Origin: Candidatus Omnitrophica bacterium 4484_213 | GTDB lineage: Bacteria > Omnitrophota > 4484-213 | Assembly (NCBI GenBank): GCA_002085025.1 | Contig: MZGK01000001.1 | Span: 1-38,477 of the forward strand | Direction of reading: 5' to 3' | DNA length: 38,477 nt | In this document: one piece after another, positions 15,339 through 22,013 of the stretch | Layout of the letters: the number at the start of each line of letters is the position of its first letter | How positions within the stretch are numbered: position 1 is the stretch's first letter | Notes under the pieces: generated by a model | Databases searched by the model: none | Seen by the model: only the letters and a program-made list of their open reading frames with translations | Told to the model about the DNA's origin: nothing | Position numbers and translations under genes: made by a program

Positions 15339-15578
15339 TCATAGAACCCCTTGTTTAGTGAAAATGTTTTTTACTGCGGGAGAAACTTGCGCTCCCTTGC
15401 TTAACCAATAAACTGCCCTTTCCTTATCTACCTTTGCTAAAGGTGGGTTGTGTAGAACATTATACTCCCCGATTCTTTCAATAAACTTTCCATCGCGGGG
15501 TGCCAGCGAATCACAAACCACAATGCGATAAAAAGGGTTTTTCTTTTTTCCTATCCGCGTAAGACGAATTTTTAGCAT
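15339..15578 (-). CDS. rpsP: 30S ribosomal protein S16
   Basis: S16 is a small-subunit assembly protein. The 79-residue sequence MLKIRLTRIGKKKNPFYRIVV, APRDGKFIERIGEYN and KERAVYWLSKGAQVS matches the family over its length. It heads the operon with proC, hpt and, after a repeat, the secreted protein and M16 peptidase. The usual S16 neighbours (ffh, rimM, trmD) are absent. Confidence 0.97.
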   Translation of the reverse strand: MLKIRLTRIGKKKNPFYRIVVCDSLAPRDGKFIERIGEYNVLHNPPLAKVDKERAVYWLSKGAQVSPAVKNIFTKQGVL

Positions 15579-15772
15579 ATCTTACTCCTCCTCGATGACA
15601 CCACGACTTAGGCAACTGCCTGCCCCCTGGCTCGCCGAAGGCGATAGTATCGGGGCAAGGAAACTAAATCGTATGGTTGCATTGAATCCCCACACCAATT
15701 TCTGTTTTGTTTAAATATCTTAGAAAATTGGTGAGGGGGTAGGTTCAACTAAACAATTTAGCTTTGGCTTTC
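15579..15772. other. Intergenic stretch with a CCAATTT inverted repeat
   Basis: There is no ORF of note. CCCCACACCAATTT (near 15690) and AAATTGGTGAGGGG (near 15725-15738) form an imperfect inverted repeat with a ~20-nt loop, and further AAACTAAAT/AATTTAG motifs surround it. I see no RNA gene here. Confidence 0.4.
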
Positions 15773-15830
15773 ACCCTCTTAAATAATTTTACCAAAGGCG
15801 AAATTCCCACTTTGCGGGATTTAACAGGGT
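15773..15830. repeat. Palindromic element, ACCCTGTTAAAT family, downstream of panB
   Basis: Termini ACCCTCTTAAAT (15773-15784) and ATTTAACAGGGT (15819-15830) match the elements near rpsA, hpt and the broken GT9 at 11-12 of 12 positions. Confidence 0.7.
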
Positions 15831-15851
15831 GGACCTCGCTAAATTGTAGTT

Positions 15852-16661
15852 TCATTCATAACTATGTTCCTCAGCGGGAAATTTATTTGCCATAACCTCT
15901 TCTTTATAATCCCTTAGCGCCTTTAAAATTATCTCTGAAAGGTTGGTATATTTCTTTACAAACTTAGGAGTCCATTCATTAAATCCTAATAAATCCTGAG
16001 TAACTAATACCTGGCCATCGCAATATTTTCCGGCTCCAATACCAATAGTAGGAATTTTTAACTTCTCAGTAATCAATTTCGCTAACTCTCTGGGGATGCA
16101 TTCCAGAACTATACTAAATGCACCGGCTTGCTGTAATAAAAAAGCATCTTCAGAAATTTTCTCGGCACTTTCTTTGCCCCTTCCCTGTATTTTAAATCCA
16201 CCAAACTCAGAAATCCTTTGAGGAGTCAGCCCCAAATGCCCGATCACCGGAATCCCGCGTTTTGTTAGCCCCTCTATTATATCTCTAATCTCTCTTCCTC
16301 CTTCCATTTTTACGGCTTCGCAGCCGGCTTTCATAAATTTTGTCGCATTTTTTATTGCCTGAGGAAAGGTATTATAAGAACCGAAGGGCATATCCCCTGC
16401 TAACAAAGAGAATCTTGTTGCTCTCCTCACTGCTTTAATATGATGCAACATCTCGCTCATTGTTACTGGAATCGTAGACTCATAACCCAAGCTTACCATT
16501 CCCAAAGAATCTCCTACTAAAATTATATCAACGCCCACTTCATCAATTAACTTCGCTAATGGATAACCATAAGCGGTGAGCATTGTGATTTTTTTATTTT
16601 CCTTTTTTCTGCTTTTGATTATCGGAACGGTGATTTTTTGGTTTTGCATTTTGTTTTGCAT
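15852..16661 (-). CDS. panB: 3-methyl-2-oxobutanoate hydroxymethyltransferase
   Basis: PanB adds a hydroxymethyl group from methylene-tetrahydrofolate to ketoisovalerate, the first step to pantothenate. The barrel motifs are MLTAYGYPLAKLIDEVGVDIILVGDSLGMV, AVKMEGG, PVIGHLGLTPQ and IPTIGIGAGKYCDGQVLV. The track starts at 16724; I prefer 16661 or 16649, where MQNKMQNQKITV begins. Both ATGs lie in a repeated GTTTTGCATTT unit (plus strand) also seen at the heptose-kinase and mdh starts, and neither has a good Shine-Dalgarno. tRNA-Leu lies about 130 bp upstream. Ketoisovalerate could come from the pathway that includes IlvD in this window. Confidence 0.95.
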   Translation of the reverse strand: MQNKMQNQKITVPIIKSRKKENKKITMLTAYGYPLAKLIDEVGVDIILVGDSLGMVSLGYESTIPVTMSEMLHHIKAVRRATRFSLLAGDMPFGSYNTFPQAIKNATKFMKAGCEAVKMEGGREIRDIIEGLTKRGIPVIGHLGLTPQRISEFGGFKIQGRGKESAEKISEDAFLLQQAGAFSIVLECIPRELAKLITEKLKIPTIGIGAGKYCDGQVLVTQDLLGFNEWTPKFVKKYTNLSEIILKALRDYKEEVMANKFPAEEHSYE

Positions 16662-16789
16662 TTCCAAATTTTTCGAAGAAAAATTTGATCCTGAGAACAC
16701 GACCTCTGGAAGTGTCCGAAGCACATCTCAGGTTCTTCGGAAGCTCTCTTTAGTCGCTTCCTCAAAATCAATTTTTGCGGAGTAAAAAT

Positions 16790-16876
16790 TGGTGCCGGAG
16801 GTCGGATTCGAACCGACATGTCCTTGCGGACGCGGGATTTTGAGTCCCGTGCGTCTACCAATTTCACCACTCCGGC
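16790..16876 (-). tRNA. tRNA-Leu (anticodon CAA)
   Basis: The minus strand folds as an 87-nt class II tRNA: acceptor GCCGGAG/CTCCGGC, D-arm GTGAAATTGGTAGAC, anticodon loop CTCAAAA (anticodon CAA, reads UUG), a long variable arm, T-loop TTCGAATC and an encoded CCA. The ORF 16619-16870 in the track is a shadow of it. Confidence 0.97.
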
Positions 16877-16927
16877 AAAATTTTTTTAGAAAAAAATTTA
16901 AAAATACTTGAGGCTGTTAGAAAATGC

Positions 16928-16956
16928 TTGACAAGAATATAAAAATGTGTTAAAAA
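16928..16956 (+). promoter_or_regulatory. Possible plus-strand promoter
   Basis: TTGACA (16928-16933), 17-nt spacer and TAAAAA (16951-16956). It points towards the lysine-rich peptide gene at 17252, the only plus-strand gene found, but lies about 300 bp away. The region also holds parts of a GTTAGAAA-type repeat, so chance is possible. Confidence 0.35.
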
Positions 16957-17021
16957 GTTACCAGTTAGGCAATCCTTGAAAATTTTTTGTGATAAAGTTC
17001 CTAACGGGATTAGCATCTTTT

Positions 17022-17050
17022 ATTTTATGGTATAAAAAATTTTTTGTCAA
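17022..17050 (-). promoter_or_regulatory. Sigma-70-type promoter upstream of tRNA-Leu
   Basis: Minus-strand TTGACA (17045-17050), 17-nt spacer and TAAAAT (17022-17027). It lies 146 bp before the tRNA-Leu gene on the same strand and could also serve panB. Confidence 0.6.
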
Positions 17051-17126
17051 CGCAGAAAATTATTTTAGTGAAATGAACGAAACAAATTTCTTAACTATCC
17101 TGCTCCATTCTCTTCGCTCATTTCGC

Positions 17127-17245
17127 AGGCTCTCGCCTCTGGCGAGAAAGGAAAATGGGTAACGAAGGTTTGTTTCCGCAAACCTTCTATCCTCAGTTCC
17201 CCTTCGGGGAACTTCGGCTCTCGTTTCGCGAGGAAGGAAAGGAGG
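17127..17245. repeat. GGCTCTCGC / GCGAGAAAGGAAA palindromic repeat, first cluster
   Basis: Two units (17127-17165 and 17215-17245) each have GGCTCTCG, a short hairpin (for example TCTCGTTTCGCGAGG) and then AAGGAAA. Between them is AAGGTTTGTTTCCGCAAACCTT, also palindromic. Related copies are at 17465-17570 and, inverted, at 20963-21015 before dnaK. The second unit directly provides the AAAGGAGG of the lysine-rich peptide. Confidence 0.65.
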
Positions 17246-17251
17246 TGAAAA

Positions 17252-17332
17252 ATGGCAAAGAAAAAAGCCACGAAGAAAAAAGCAACAAAGAAAAAGACCA
17301 CAAAGAAAAAGGGAACAAAGAAAAAAAAGTAA
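17252..17332 (+). CDS. 26-residue lysine-rich (histone H1-tail-like) peptide
   Basis: This gene is missed by the ORF track because it is short. ATG at 17252 is preceded by AAAGGAGG with a 6-nt gap. The product is MAKKKATKKKATKKKTTKKK and ends in GTKKKK, built from four KKKxT-type repeats and without acidic residues. A good terminator starts 39 bp after the stop. It resembles the lysine/alanine tails of bacterial histone H1-like DNA-binding proteins, so nucleoid or RNA binding is a reasonable guess. It is the only plus-strand gene seen, placed between two minus-strand tRNAs. The overlapping ORF 17155-17346 is another frame of the same DNA. Confidence 0.75.
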   Translation: MAKKKATKKKATKKKTTKKKGTKKKK

Positions 17333-17370
17333 ATCCATTCCAGTAAGATTAAACCAGTAAGATTAAAAAA

Positions 17371-17401
17371 GAATCCCGCAACTCTGCGGGGTTCTTTTTT
17401 T
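17371..17401 (+). terminator. Rho-independent terminator of the lysine-rich peptide gene
   Basis: GAATCCCGCA-ACTC-TGCGGGGTTC forms a 10-bp hairpin (one G-T pair), immediately followed by seven T residues on the plus strand. Its direction supports the reality of the plus-strand gene upstream. Confidence 0.85.
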
Positions 17402-17464
17402 ATAGGGGAGAATTTAGGCTCAAATTATATTTATCCTTCGGTCAACCCTTGATATCGCCTTCGG

Positions 17465-17570
17465 CGAAAAGGAAAATGGAGCAGCGAAAGTTTGCTTTCG
17501 CAAACCTTTATATCCTCCTCGCTTGCTCGCTTTGCTCGCGTACTCGTCGGCTCTCGCTTCGCGAAAAAGG
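17465..17570. repeat. GGCTCTCGC / GCGAAAAGGAAA repeat, second cluster
   Basis: CGCCTTCGGCGAAAAGGAAA (from ~17458) and GGCTCTCGCTTCGCGAAAAAGG (ending 17570) flank GCGAAAGTTTGCTTTCGCAAACC, a palindrome homologous to the one at 17165-17190. It ends 2 bp before the tRNA-Ala 3' end. Confidence 0.65.
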
Positions 17571-17572
17571 AA

Positions 17573-17647
17573 TGGTGGAGCTGGTGGGATTTGAACCCAC
17601 GACCTACTGGCTGCCAGCCAGGCGCGCTCCCACTGCGCTACAGCCCC
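17573..17647 (-). tRNA. tRNA-Ala (anticodon GGC)
   Basis: The minus strand folds as a 75-nt tRNA: acceptor GGGGCUG/CAGCUCC with the G3-U70 pair that marks alanine tRNAs, discriminator A73, anticodon loop CTGGCAG (anticodon GGC), T-loop TTCAAAT and an encoded CCA. Confidence 0.97.
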
Positions 17648-17714
17648 AAATTCACTGAAGGCGTTGATCCTGAGTCCCGAAAGCTTTCGGGGCGAAGGAC
17701 CTTCTCAATAAATG

Positions 17715-18029
17715 TTATCTAAAAATTATCACCAACAAGACTAAAATAATTACCGCTGAAAAAATATACAAATTATTGAAATACCAAAAATCGGCAAGCC
17801 TCTCTGAAAGTGCTGATTTCTCAGGAGGCTGATCTAACCAATATGTCTTTCTTATTTTTCTTTCTAAATGACTCCTTAAAACATCGAGGTCCTCTTTTTT
17901 AAATCTTAAATAAGTGCCTCCTATTCTATAGGGAATAATTTTTTTCTGGCGAATCAGTTTTTTTAACTCCTGTTTGGTTATTCCTAAATATTCTAAAGAT
18001 TGATTAAAGCTCAATAACCCGCTGGGCAT
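17715..18029 (-). CDS. Excisionase-type HTH protein with a C-terminal membrane anchor
   Basis: Residues 5-55 (LLSFNQSLEYLGITKQELKK, then IPYRIGGTYLRFKKEDLDVL) are a MerR/excisionase-like winged helix-turn-helix. After a linker rich in charged residues, residues ~85-103 (LYIFSAVIILVLLVIIFR) form one hydrophobic helix ending the protein, i.e. a tail anchor. It follows the bactofilin gene, whose product ends in a similar HTH domain, so the pair may link DNA or protein contacts to the membrane. No good Shine-Dalgarno is visible. Its function is not known to me. Confidence 0.8.
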   Translation of the reverse strand: MPSGLLSFNQSLEYLGITKQELKKLIRQKKIIPYRIGGTYLRFKKEDLDVLRSHLERKIRKTYWLDQPPEKSALSERLADFWYFNNLYIFSAVIILVLLVIIFR

Positions 18030-18062
18030 CTTAATTCAACTTTGGCTAAGCCAAAGTTGAGA

Positions 18063-18200
18063 AACACCAAATCCCAAGCACCAAATTACAATACCAAAAC
18101 AACTCCTTAAAAGCATTCTTTTGTCATTCTTTGTTTGGGTCATTGGGATTTCGGTCATTGTGATTTGTTTGGGATTTGGATATTGGAATTTCTCATTCAG
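18063..18200. repeat. CCAAAT/GGGATTTGG repeat tract in the bactofilin-HTH gap
   Basis: The left part reads ACCAAAT CCCAAGC ACCAAAT TACAATA CCAAAAC in 7-bp steps. The right part reads GGTCATTGGGATTTC, GGTCATTGTGATTT and GTTTGGGATTTGGATATTGGA. The left is close to the inverse complement of the right, so the gap is another heptamer-built quasi-palindrome. The ORF 18036-18251 in the track is a by-product. Confidence 0.6.
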
Positions 18201-18220
18201 CACTGTAAGTGCTGGATGAC

Positions 18221-18760
18221 TTATACCCCTGCTTTCTCCTCGCTTACCCATTTATCAATTCTCTCTTTCTCAAATACCCATTCGCCATTCTTCCTTACTG
18301 CCGGAATCTTTTTGTTCACCGCCCATTTTTCGACTACATTCAGGTCTAACTCTAAATATTCAGCCAACTCCTTTAAACTCATTAGTTTCTCATTTTTAAA
18401 AGTTTCCTTTTCTGGAAAATCAAACAACATCTGACATCTGCCCTGGAGAATTCCACCCTCATCAATAGAGACAACAGGCGTCTGCACATCGCCGTTTACC
18501 TGTCCCGAGGATAAAATTTTAAGCTTCTTACTTGCCTTCACATTGCCGGTGAGCTTTCCGGCAACACTAATCTCTTCTCCGTTAATCCCGGCATTGACTA
18601 CTGCCTTTTCGCCAATAACCAATCTTCCTTTGGTAGTTAGATTCCCTTTAAACTCTCCATTGATACGCAAGTTCACAGGGTCATTGAAAGAAAGATTACC
18701 CTCCATATTGGCAGTGATGTCCAAAAATCTTTCCTCTTCTTCTTTCTCTCTCTTTCTCAT
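18221..18760 (-). CDS. Bactofilin with a C-terminal helix-turn-helix domain
   Basis: Bactofilins are polymerising beta-helix proteins of the bacterial cell scaffold. Residues ~10-110 carry the repeats INGEFKGNLTTKGRLVIGEKAVV, EISVAGKLTGNVKASKKLKI and SSGQVNGDVQTPVVSIDEGGILQG, which are typical. Instead of a short disordered tail, residues ~127-178 (LMSLKELAEYLELDLNVVEK, then IPAVRKNGEWVFEKERIDKWV) form an excisionase/MerR-type HTH. The next gene encodes a separate HTH with a membrane anchor. The fusion suggests a scaffold that binds DNA or a partner HTH protein. There is no Shine-Dalgarno before the ATG. Confidence 0.9.
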   Translation of the reverse strand: MRKREKEEEERFLDITANMEGNLSFNDPVNLRINGEFKGNLTTKGRLVIGEKAVVNAGINGEEISVAGKLTGNVKASKKLKILSSGQVNGDVQTPVVSIDEGGILQGRCQMLFDFPEKETFKNEKLMSLKELAEYLELDLNVVEKWAVNKKIPAVRKNGEWVFEKERIDKWVSEEKAGV

Positions 18761-18849
18761 TTTTAATAAGCACGCAACTTACGGAACGCAGTGTCCGCCA
18801 GAGGCGGATCACCCTTCGGCTGAAATATAAATTGCTGTGCACAGTAAGG

Positions 18850-18928
18850 CCCAGCACTAATTTTCTGCTGTGCCTTAAACCATCTGGTTTAGGGCTGCGG
18901 TTAAGCATCTTGAAAAATTAGTGCTGGG
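18850..18928. repeat. Stem-loop whose arms match helix 6 of the 16S rRNA
   Basis: The left arm CCCAGCACTAATTTTCT (18850-18866) is identical to 16S positions 329-345. The right arm AAAATTAGTGCTGGG (18914-18928) completes a 15-bp stem, with an inner hairpin GCCTTAAACCATCTGGTTTAGGGC. It lies between dnaK and the bactofilin gene, next to other palindromes (TCCGCCAGAGGCGGA, CTGCCTGCCGCAGGCAG). Confidence 0.8.
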
Positions 18929-19031
18929 TAAATTCAGCTCTGCCTGCCGCAGGCAGGGATTTTCCATCGAATTTTAACTTGTGCCCGCTGGGCCAAAGGT
19001 TATCGCGGTAATCGGCTCTTAATCGCTGCAA

Positions 19032-20945
19032 TCAAACATCCTTCTTTTTAGAGGATGTTTCCTCATCCACTACCTCGGCATCAACAACATTTTCCTTCTT
19101 CCCGGATTTATCTTCGCTTTGCTGAGTAGTAGATTGCTGAGAAGCTTTCTTATACAACTCCTCAGCTAACTTGTGCGAAGCCTGAGTAAGCTCTTCAGTG
19201 GTTTTATTTATCTTATCTATATCATCGCTTTTGAGAGCCTCCCTTGCCTTTTTTATTGCCGTTTCTATCTTTTCCTTATCGGCCGGAGAAACCTTATCCC
19301 CTGCTTCCTTAAGGGACTTTTCACTTGTATAAATCAAACTATCCAGGCGATTTCTTGCCTCAATTAAGCCTTTTTTCTTCTCATCCTCCGCAGCGTGGGC
19401 CTCGGCTTCCTTCTTCATTCTCTCTATCTCTTCTTTAGATAACCCGCTGGAGGATTCGATGCGAATCTTTTGCTCCTTGCCGGTACCCAAATCCTTTGCC
19501 GAAACATGCATAATCCCATTGGCATCGATATCAAAACTCACCTCAATCTGGGGAATCCCGCGGGGAGCGGGGGGAATACCAATCAGGTCAAATCTACCCA
19601 GGGTGCGATTATCAGCGGCCATCGGGCGCTCCCCCTGCAAGACATGGATAGAAACAGCGGTCTGGTTATCAGCGGCGGTAGAGAATATCTGGGTTTTCTT
19701 GGTGGGGATGGTGGTATTTTTTTCTATTAATTTAGTAAACACTCCACCTAGGGTCTCTATGCCTAAAGAGAGAGGTGTAACATCAAGCAAAAGTACATCC
19801 TTAACCCCGGCGTCTCCGGCAAGAACTCCGCCCTGAATAGCCGCCCCTACGGCTACTACCTCATCGGGATTCACTCCCTTATGCGGCTCTTTATGGAAGA
19901 GCCTTTTGGCTACCTCCTGAACCGCCGGCATTCTGGTCTGTCCGCCTACTAAGATTACCTCATTAATATCATCAGCAGAAAGTTTGGCATCGGCTAATGC
20001 CTGCTTGCACGGTTCCACTGTTCTTTCAATCAAATCGCTGACTAACTGCTCTAATTTTGCCCGCGTTAATGTAAGCGTTAGATGCTTAGGCCCGCTGCTA
20101 TCGGCAGTAATAAAGGGAAGGTTGATATCGGTCTGCATTGTAGTAGAGAGTTCGCATTTTGCTTTCTCAGCCGCTTCTTTCAAGCGCTGCAAAGCCATTT
20201 TATCTTCGCGTAAATCTATCCCCTCCTGCTTTTTAAATTCCTCAGCCAACCAATCGATAACCATCTGGTCGAAGTTATCACCACCTAAATGGGTATCCCC
20301 ATTTGTTGCCTTTACCTCAAAAACACCCTCGCCAATCTCTAAAATAGAAATATCAAACGTTCCGCCGCCTAAATCAAATACGGCAATCTTCTCGTTCTTC
20401 TTTTTATCCAAACCATAGGCCAAAGAAGCCGCCGTAGGTTCGTTGATAATTCGCAAAACCTCAAGCCCTGCAATCTCGCCAGCGTCCTTGGTGGCTTGAC
20501 GTTGACTATCATTAAAATATGCCGGCACTGTAATTACTGCCTTGGTTACTTTGCTGCCTAAGTAACTCTCAGCGGTCTCTTTCATCTTCTGGAGGATAAA
20601 GGCGGAAATCTCGGGAGGGGTATATTCCTTATCCCTCGCCTTTACCTTTACATTCCCTTTATTGTCTTCAACAATCTTATAAGGAACTATCTTCTCCTCT
20701 TCGGCCACCTCCCTGTGTCTTCTGCCCATAAACCTTTTGATAGAAAAGACCGTATTTTCGGAGTTGGTAATTGCCTGCCTCTTGGCAATCTGGCCAACTA
20801 ATATCTCTCCTGTTTTAGGAAAAGCCACTACCGAAGGGGTTGTGCGTAAACCCTCGGCATTGGGAATTACCACTGGCTTTCCTCCCTCTAAAACCGCAAC
20901 ACAAGAATTTGTTGTCCCTAAATCAATACCGATTACCTTACTCAT
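19032..20945 (-). CDS. dnaK: Chaperone DnaK (Hsp70)
   Basis: DnaK is an ATP-driven protein-folding chaperone. The N-terminal ATPase domain has [31 protein letters not shown] and [14 protein letters not shown]; the substrate domain starts at [21 protein letters not shown], and the alpha-helical lid and acidic tail ([12 protein letters not shown]) complete a ~637-residue protein. The track start at 20975 is replaced by ATG 20945 (MSKVIGID), with GGAGGG 8 nt upstream. The 5' leader has a hairpin CTCGCTTTGCGAG directly before AAAGGAAAGGAGG, shared with the lysine-rich peptide gene. grpE is 14 kb away, and no CIRCE site or dnaJ is seen. Confidence 0.98.
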   Translation of the reverse strand: MSKVIGIDLGTTNSCVAVLEGGKPVVIPNAEGLRTTPSVVAFPKTGEILVGQIAKRQAITNSENTVFSIKRFMGRRHREVAEEEKIVPYKIVEDNKGNVKVKARDKEYTPPEISAFILQKMKETAESYLGSKVTKAVITVPAYFNDSQRQATKDAGEIAGLEVLRIINEPTAASLAYGLDKKKNEKIAVFDLGGGTFDISILEIGEGVFEVKATNGDTHLGGDNFDQMVIDWLAEEFKKQEGIDLREDKMALQRLKEAAEKAKCELSTTMQTDINLPFITADSSGPKHLTLTLTRAKLEQLVSDLIERTVEPCKQALADAKLSADDINEVILVGGQTRMPAVQEVAKRLFHKEPHKGVNPDEVVAVGAAIQGGVLAGDAGVKDVLLLDVTPLSLGIETLGGVFTKLIEKNTTIPTKKTQIFSTAADNQTAVSIHVLQGERPMAADNRTLGRFDLIGIPPAPRGIPQIEVSFDIDANGIMHVSAKDLGTGKEQKIRIESSSGLSKEEIERMKKEAEAHAAEDEKKKGLIEARNRLDSLIYTSEKSLKEAGDKVSPADKEKIETAIKKAREALKSDDIDKINKTTEELTQASHKLAEELYKKASQQSTTQQSEDKSGKKENVVDAEVVDEETSSKKKDV

Positions 20946-20962
20946 TTTTTGATTCCCTCCTT

Positions 20963-21114
20963 TCCTTTCTCGCAAAGCGAGCCCTGAACCGTTCTGGTGC
21001 AGGGCGAGAGCCGAAGCCCGGCGAAGCCTTAGCGTAGACGGGCTGAGGATAGTCCCGACGAAGTCGGGACGCTTTTATTTCCGAAGATTCTGTCCGAAGC
21101 GAAACTTCGGACAG
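20963..21114. repeat. Palindrome cluster in the dnaK leader / kdsB 3' region
   Basis: The gap has CTCGCAAAGCGAG, an inverted GCGAGAGCC unit, GTCCCGACGAAGTCGGGAC (21053-21071) and the perfect 10-bp hairpin CTGTCCGAAG/CTTCGGACAG (21090-21114). The last recurs in a DUF2283-like gene at 26227-26249. It is followed by TGTTTTT on the plus strand, but no plus-strand gene precedes it. No clear dnaK promoter is visible. Confidence 0.7.
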
Positions 21115-21120
21115 TGTTTT

Positions 21121-21951
21121 TCAATTATCACTCTGTAGACCATTTCGCCTGCATAAAATTTCTTCCACTTTCCTCAAATCCTCCTCTGTATCCACGCTTA
21201 TGGAATCATTCTCGGCAAGAACTGCTTTTATTTTGTAACCATTTTCTAAGATGCGCAATTGCTCTAACCTTTCGGCTTTTTCTAATTTAGAATAAGGAAG
21301 CTGATTGAATAAAAGCAGGAAATCCTTTCTGTAAGCATAAACGCCGATGTGTTTGTAGAAGCTCTCAGAAGTCCCCCGATGTCCAGCGGGGGCAACCATC
21401 CCCCGGATACCAACCCGACGTTCATCGGGGGCTACGGGGCTGGCTGGCGGATTACTTCCAAGGGGGTAAAAATAAGGAATCTCTGCCCGGGAAAAATAAA
21501 GGGCAAAATTATCTTTGTCAATAACTACTTTTACAATATTAGAGTCTTTTAATTCTTGTTTATCCTGAATAGGATAAATCAAGGTGGCTACTTCAACACT
21601 ATTATTATAGAAAGCAGACACCAAATTGTCAAGAGAAAGAGGACTGATTAGCGGCTCATCCCCCTGAATATTTACAATTATATCTGCGTCTAAAGAAGCG
21701 GCTACTTCTGCGGCTCGCTCAGTACCATTTTTATGCTCTTTAGAAGTCAAAACTGCTTTTCCACCAAAATTTTGAACTACATCTACTATTTTTTGCTCAT
21801 CAGCGGCGACAAGCAAGTCCTCTAAATAGCGAGATTCCTTTGCCTCCTCATAGACCCACTGAATCAGCGGTTTACCCAAAAGATTGGCGATTATTTTTTC
21901 AGGAAACCTTGTTGATTTTAACCGTGCCGGAATTATGCCAATGGCTTTCAT
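21121..21951 (-). CDS. kdsB: CMP-KDO synthetase with an in-frame palindromic insertion
   Basis: KdsB activates KDO as CMP-KDO for LPS. Motifs are IGIIPARLKSTRFPEK, TEEHKNGTERAAE-like SKEHKNGTERAAEV, IVNIQGDEPLI, ALYFSRAEIPYF, YKHIGVYAYRK and DTEEDLRKVE. Start ATG 21951 (MKAIGII) is preferred over the TTG at 21957. Between IPYF and YKHIGVYAY about 33 extra residues (GSNPPASPVAPDERR...) are present; the family normally has only a short loop there. This stretch is encoded by a GC-rich palindrome. The rest is complete, so the enzyme may tolerate it. The heptose kinase gene ends 24 bp inside this cluster's upstream repeat. Confidence 0.93.
   Translation of the reverse strand: MKAIGIIPARLKSTRFPEKIIANLLGKPLIQWVYEEAKESRYLEDLLVAADEQKIVDVVQNFGGKAVLTSKEHKNGTERAAEVAASLDADIIVNIQGDEPLISPLSLDNLVSAFYNNSVEVATLIYPIQDKQELKDSNIVKVVIDKDNFALYFSRAEIPYFYPLGSNPPASPVAPDERRVGIRGMVAPAGHRGTSESFYKHIGVYAYRKDFLLLFNQLPYSKLEKAERLEQLRILENGYKIKAVLAENDSISVDTEEDLRKVEEILCRRNGLQSDN
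21364..21462. repeat. GC-rich palindromic element inside kdsB, in frame
   Basis: A perfect outer stem CCCCCGATG (21373-21381) and CATCGGGGG (21423-21431) encloses further GGGGG/CCCCC motifs. The extent (about 99 bp, divisible by three) is judged from where KdsB homology stops and resumes. Base composition is much richer in G+C than the flanks. Confidence 0.75.
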
Positions 21952-21954
21952 ACT

Positions 21955-22013
21955 CAAGCCTCAGGCTGCAGGCTTCAAGCTTCAGATTCTTTATTTTCTG
22001 ACTTGTAGCCTAT
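21955..22013. repeat. GCTTCAAGC / GCTTGTAG heptamer element at the heptose-kinase/kdsB junction
   Basis: The plus strand reads caagcctcaggctgcaggcttcaagcttcag, a T-rich spacer, then gacttgtagcc. It contains the stop of the upstream kinase gene and a GAGG that may serve as the kdsB ribosome-binding site. Confidence 0.65.

Larger units (their letters stand above)
14607..15342 (-). pseudogene. proC: Pyrroline-5-carboxylate reductase, broken in the middle
   Basis: ProC reduces pyrroline-5-carboxylate to proline. The N-terminal part (KIGIIGCGNMGEAII, VILAIKPQDM, ISIAAGIS) and the C-terminal part (ITALSGSGPAYFFYIVEQL, SKGGTTEAA) are clear but in different frames. In between, the expected VRVMPNTPALVGxG stretch is replaced by nonsense containing two GGGCCCCG units 27 bp apart. 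Two heptamer tracts also lie inside the N-terminal half (15074-15108 and 15262-15296) and add residues such as QRAKSREQ. The ATG overlaps the rpsP stop (ATGA). Unless another copy exists, proline synthesis by this route would be lost. Confidence 0.85.

Noticed and set aside
16619-16870. 83-aa minus-strand ORF (MVKLVDARDSKSRV...)
   Set aside because: It is a translation of tRNA-Leu, a well-known false protein.
17155-17346. 63-aa plus-strand ORF (MGNEGLFPQTF...)
   Set aside because: It is another frame of the lysine-rich peptide gene and the upstream palindromic repeats; the 26-aa frame has the ribosome-binding site and matches the terminator position.
17449-17722. Plus-strand ORFs containing VGFEPTTYW / WDLNPRPTGC
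   Set aside because: These peptides are the typical antisense translation of a tRNA gene (tRNA-Ala).
18036-18251. 71-aa minus-strand ORF between bactofilin and HTH genes
   Set aside because: It is made of the CCAAAT/GGGATTTGG repeat and has no family-like sequence.
20946-21120. CIRCE element upstream of dnaK or grpE
   Set aside because: No TTAGCACTC-N9-GAGTGCTAA-like sequence is present in either leader.
21090-21121. Rho-independent terminator on the plus strand
   Set aside because: The hairpin is strong and followed by T residues, but no plus-strand gene ends here and the same palindrome occurs inside a coding region at 26227-26249, so it is better seen as a repeat.
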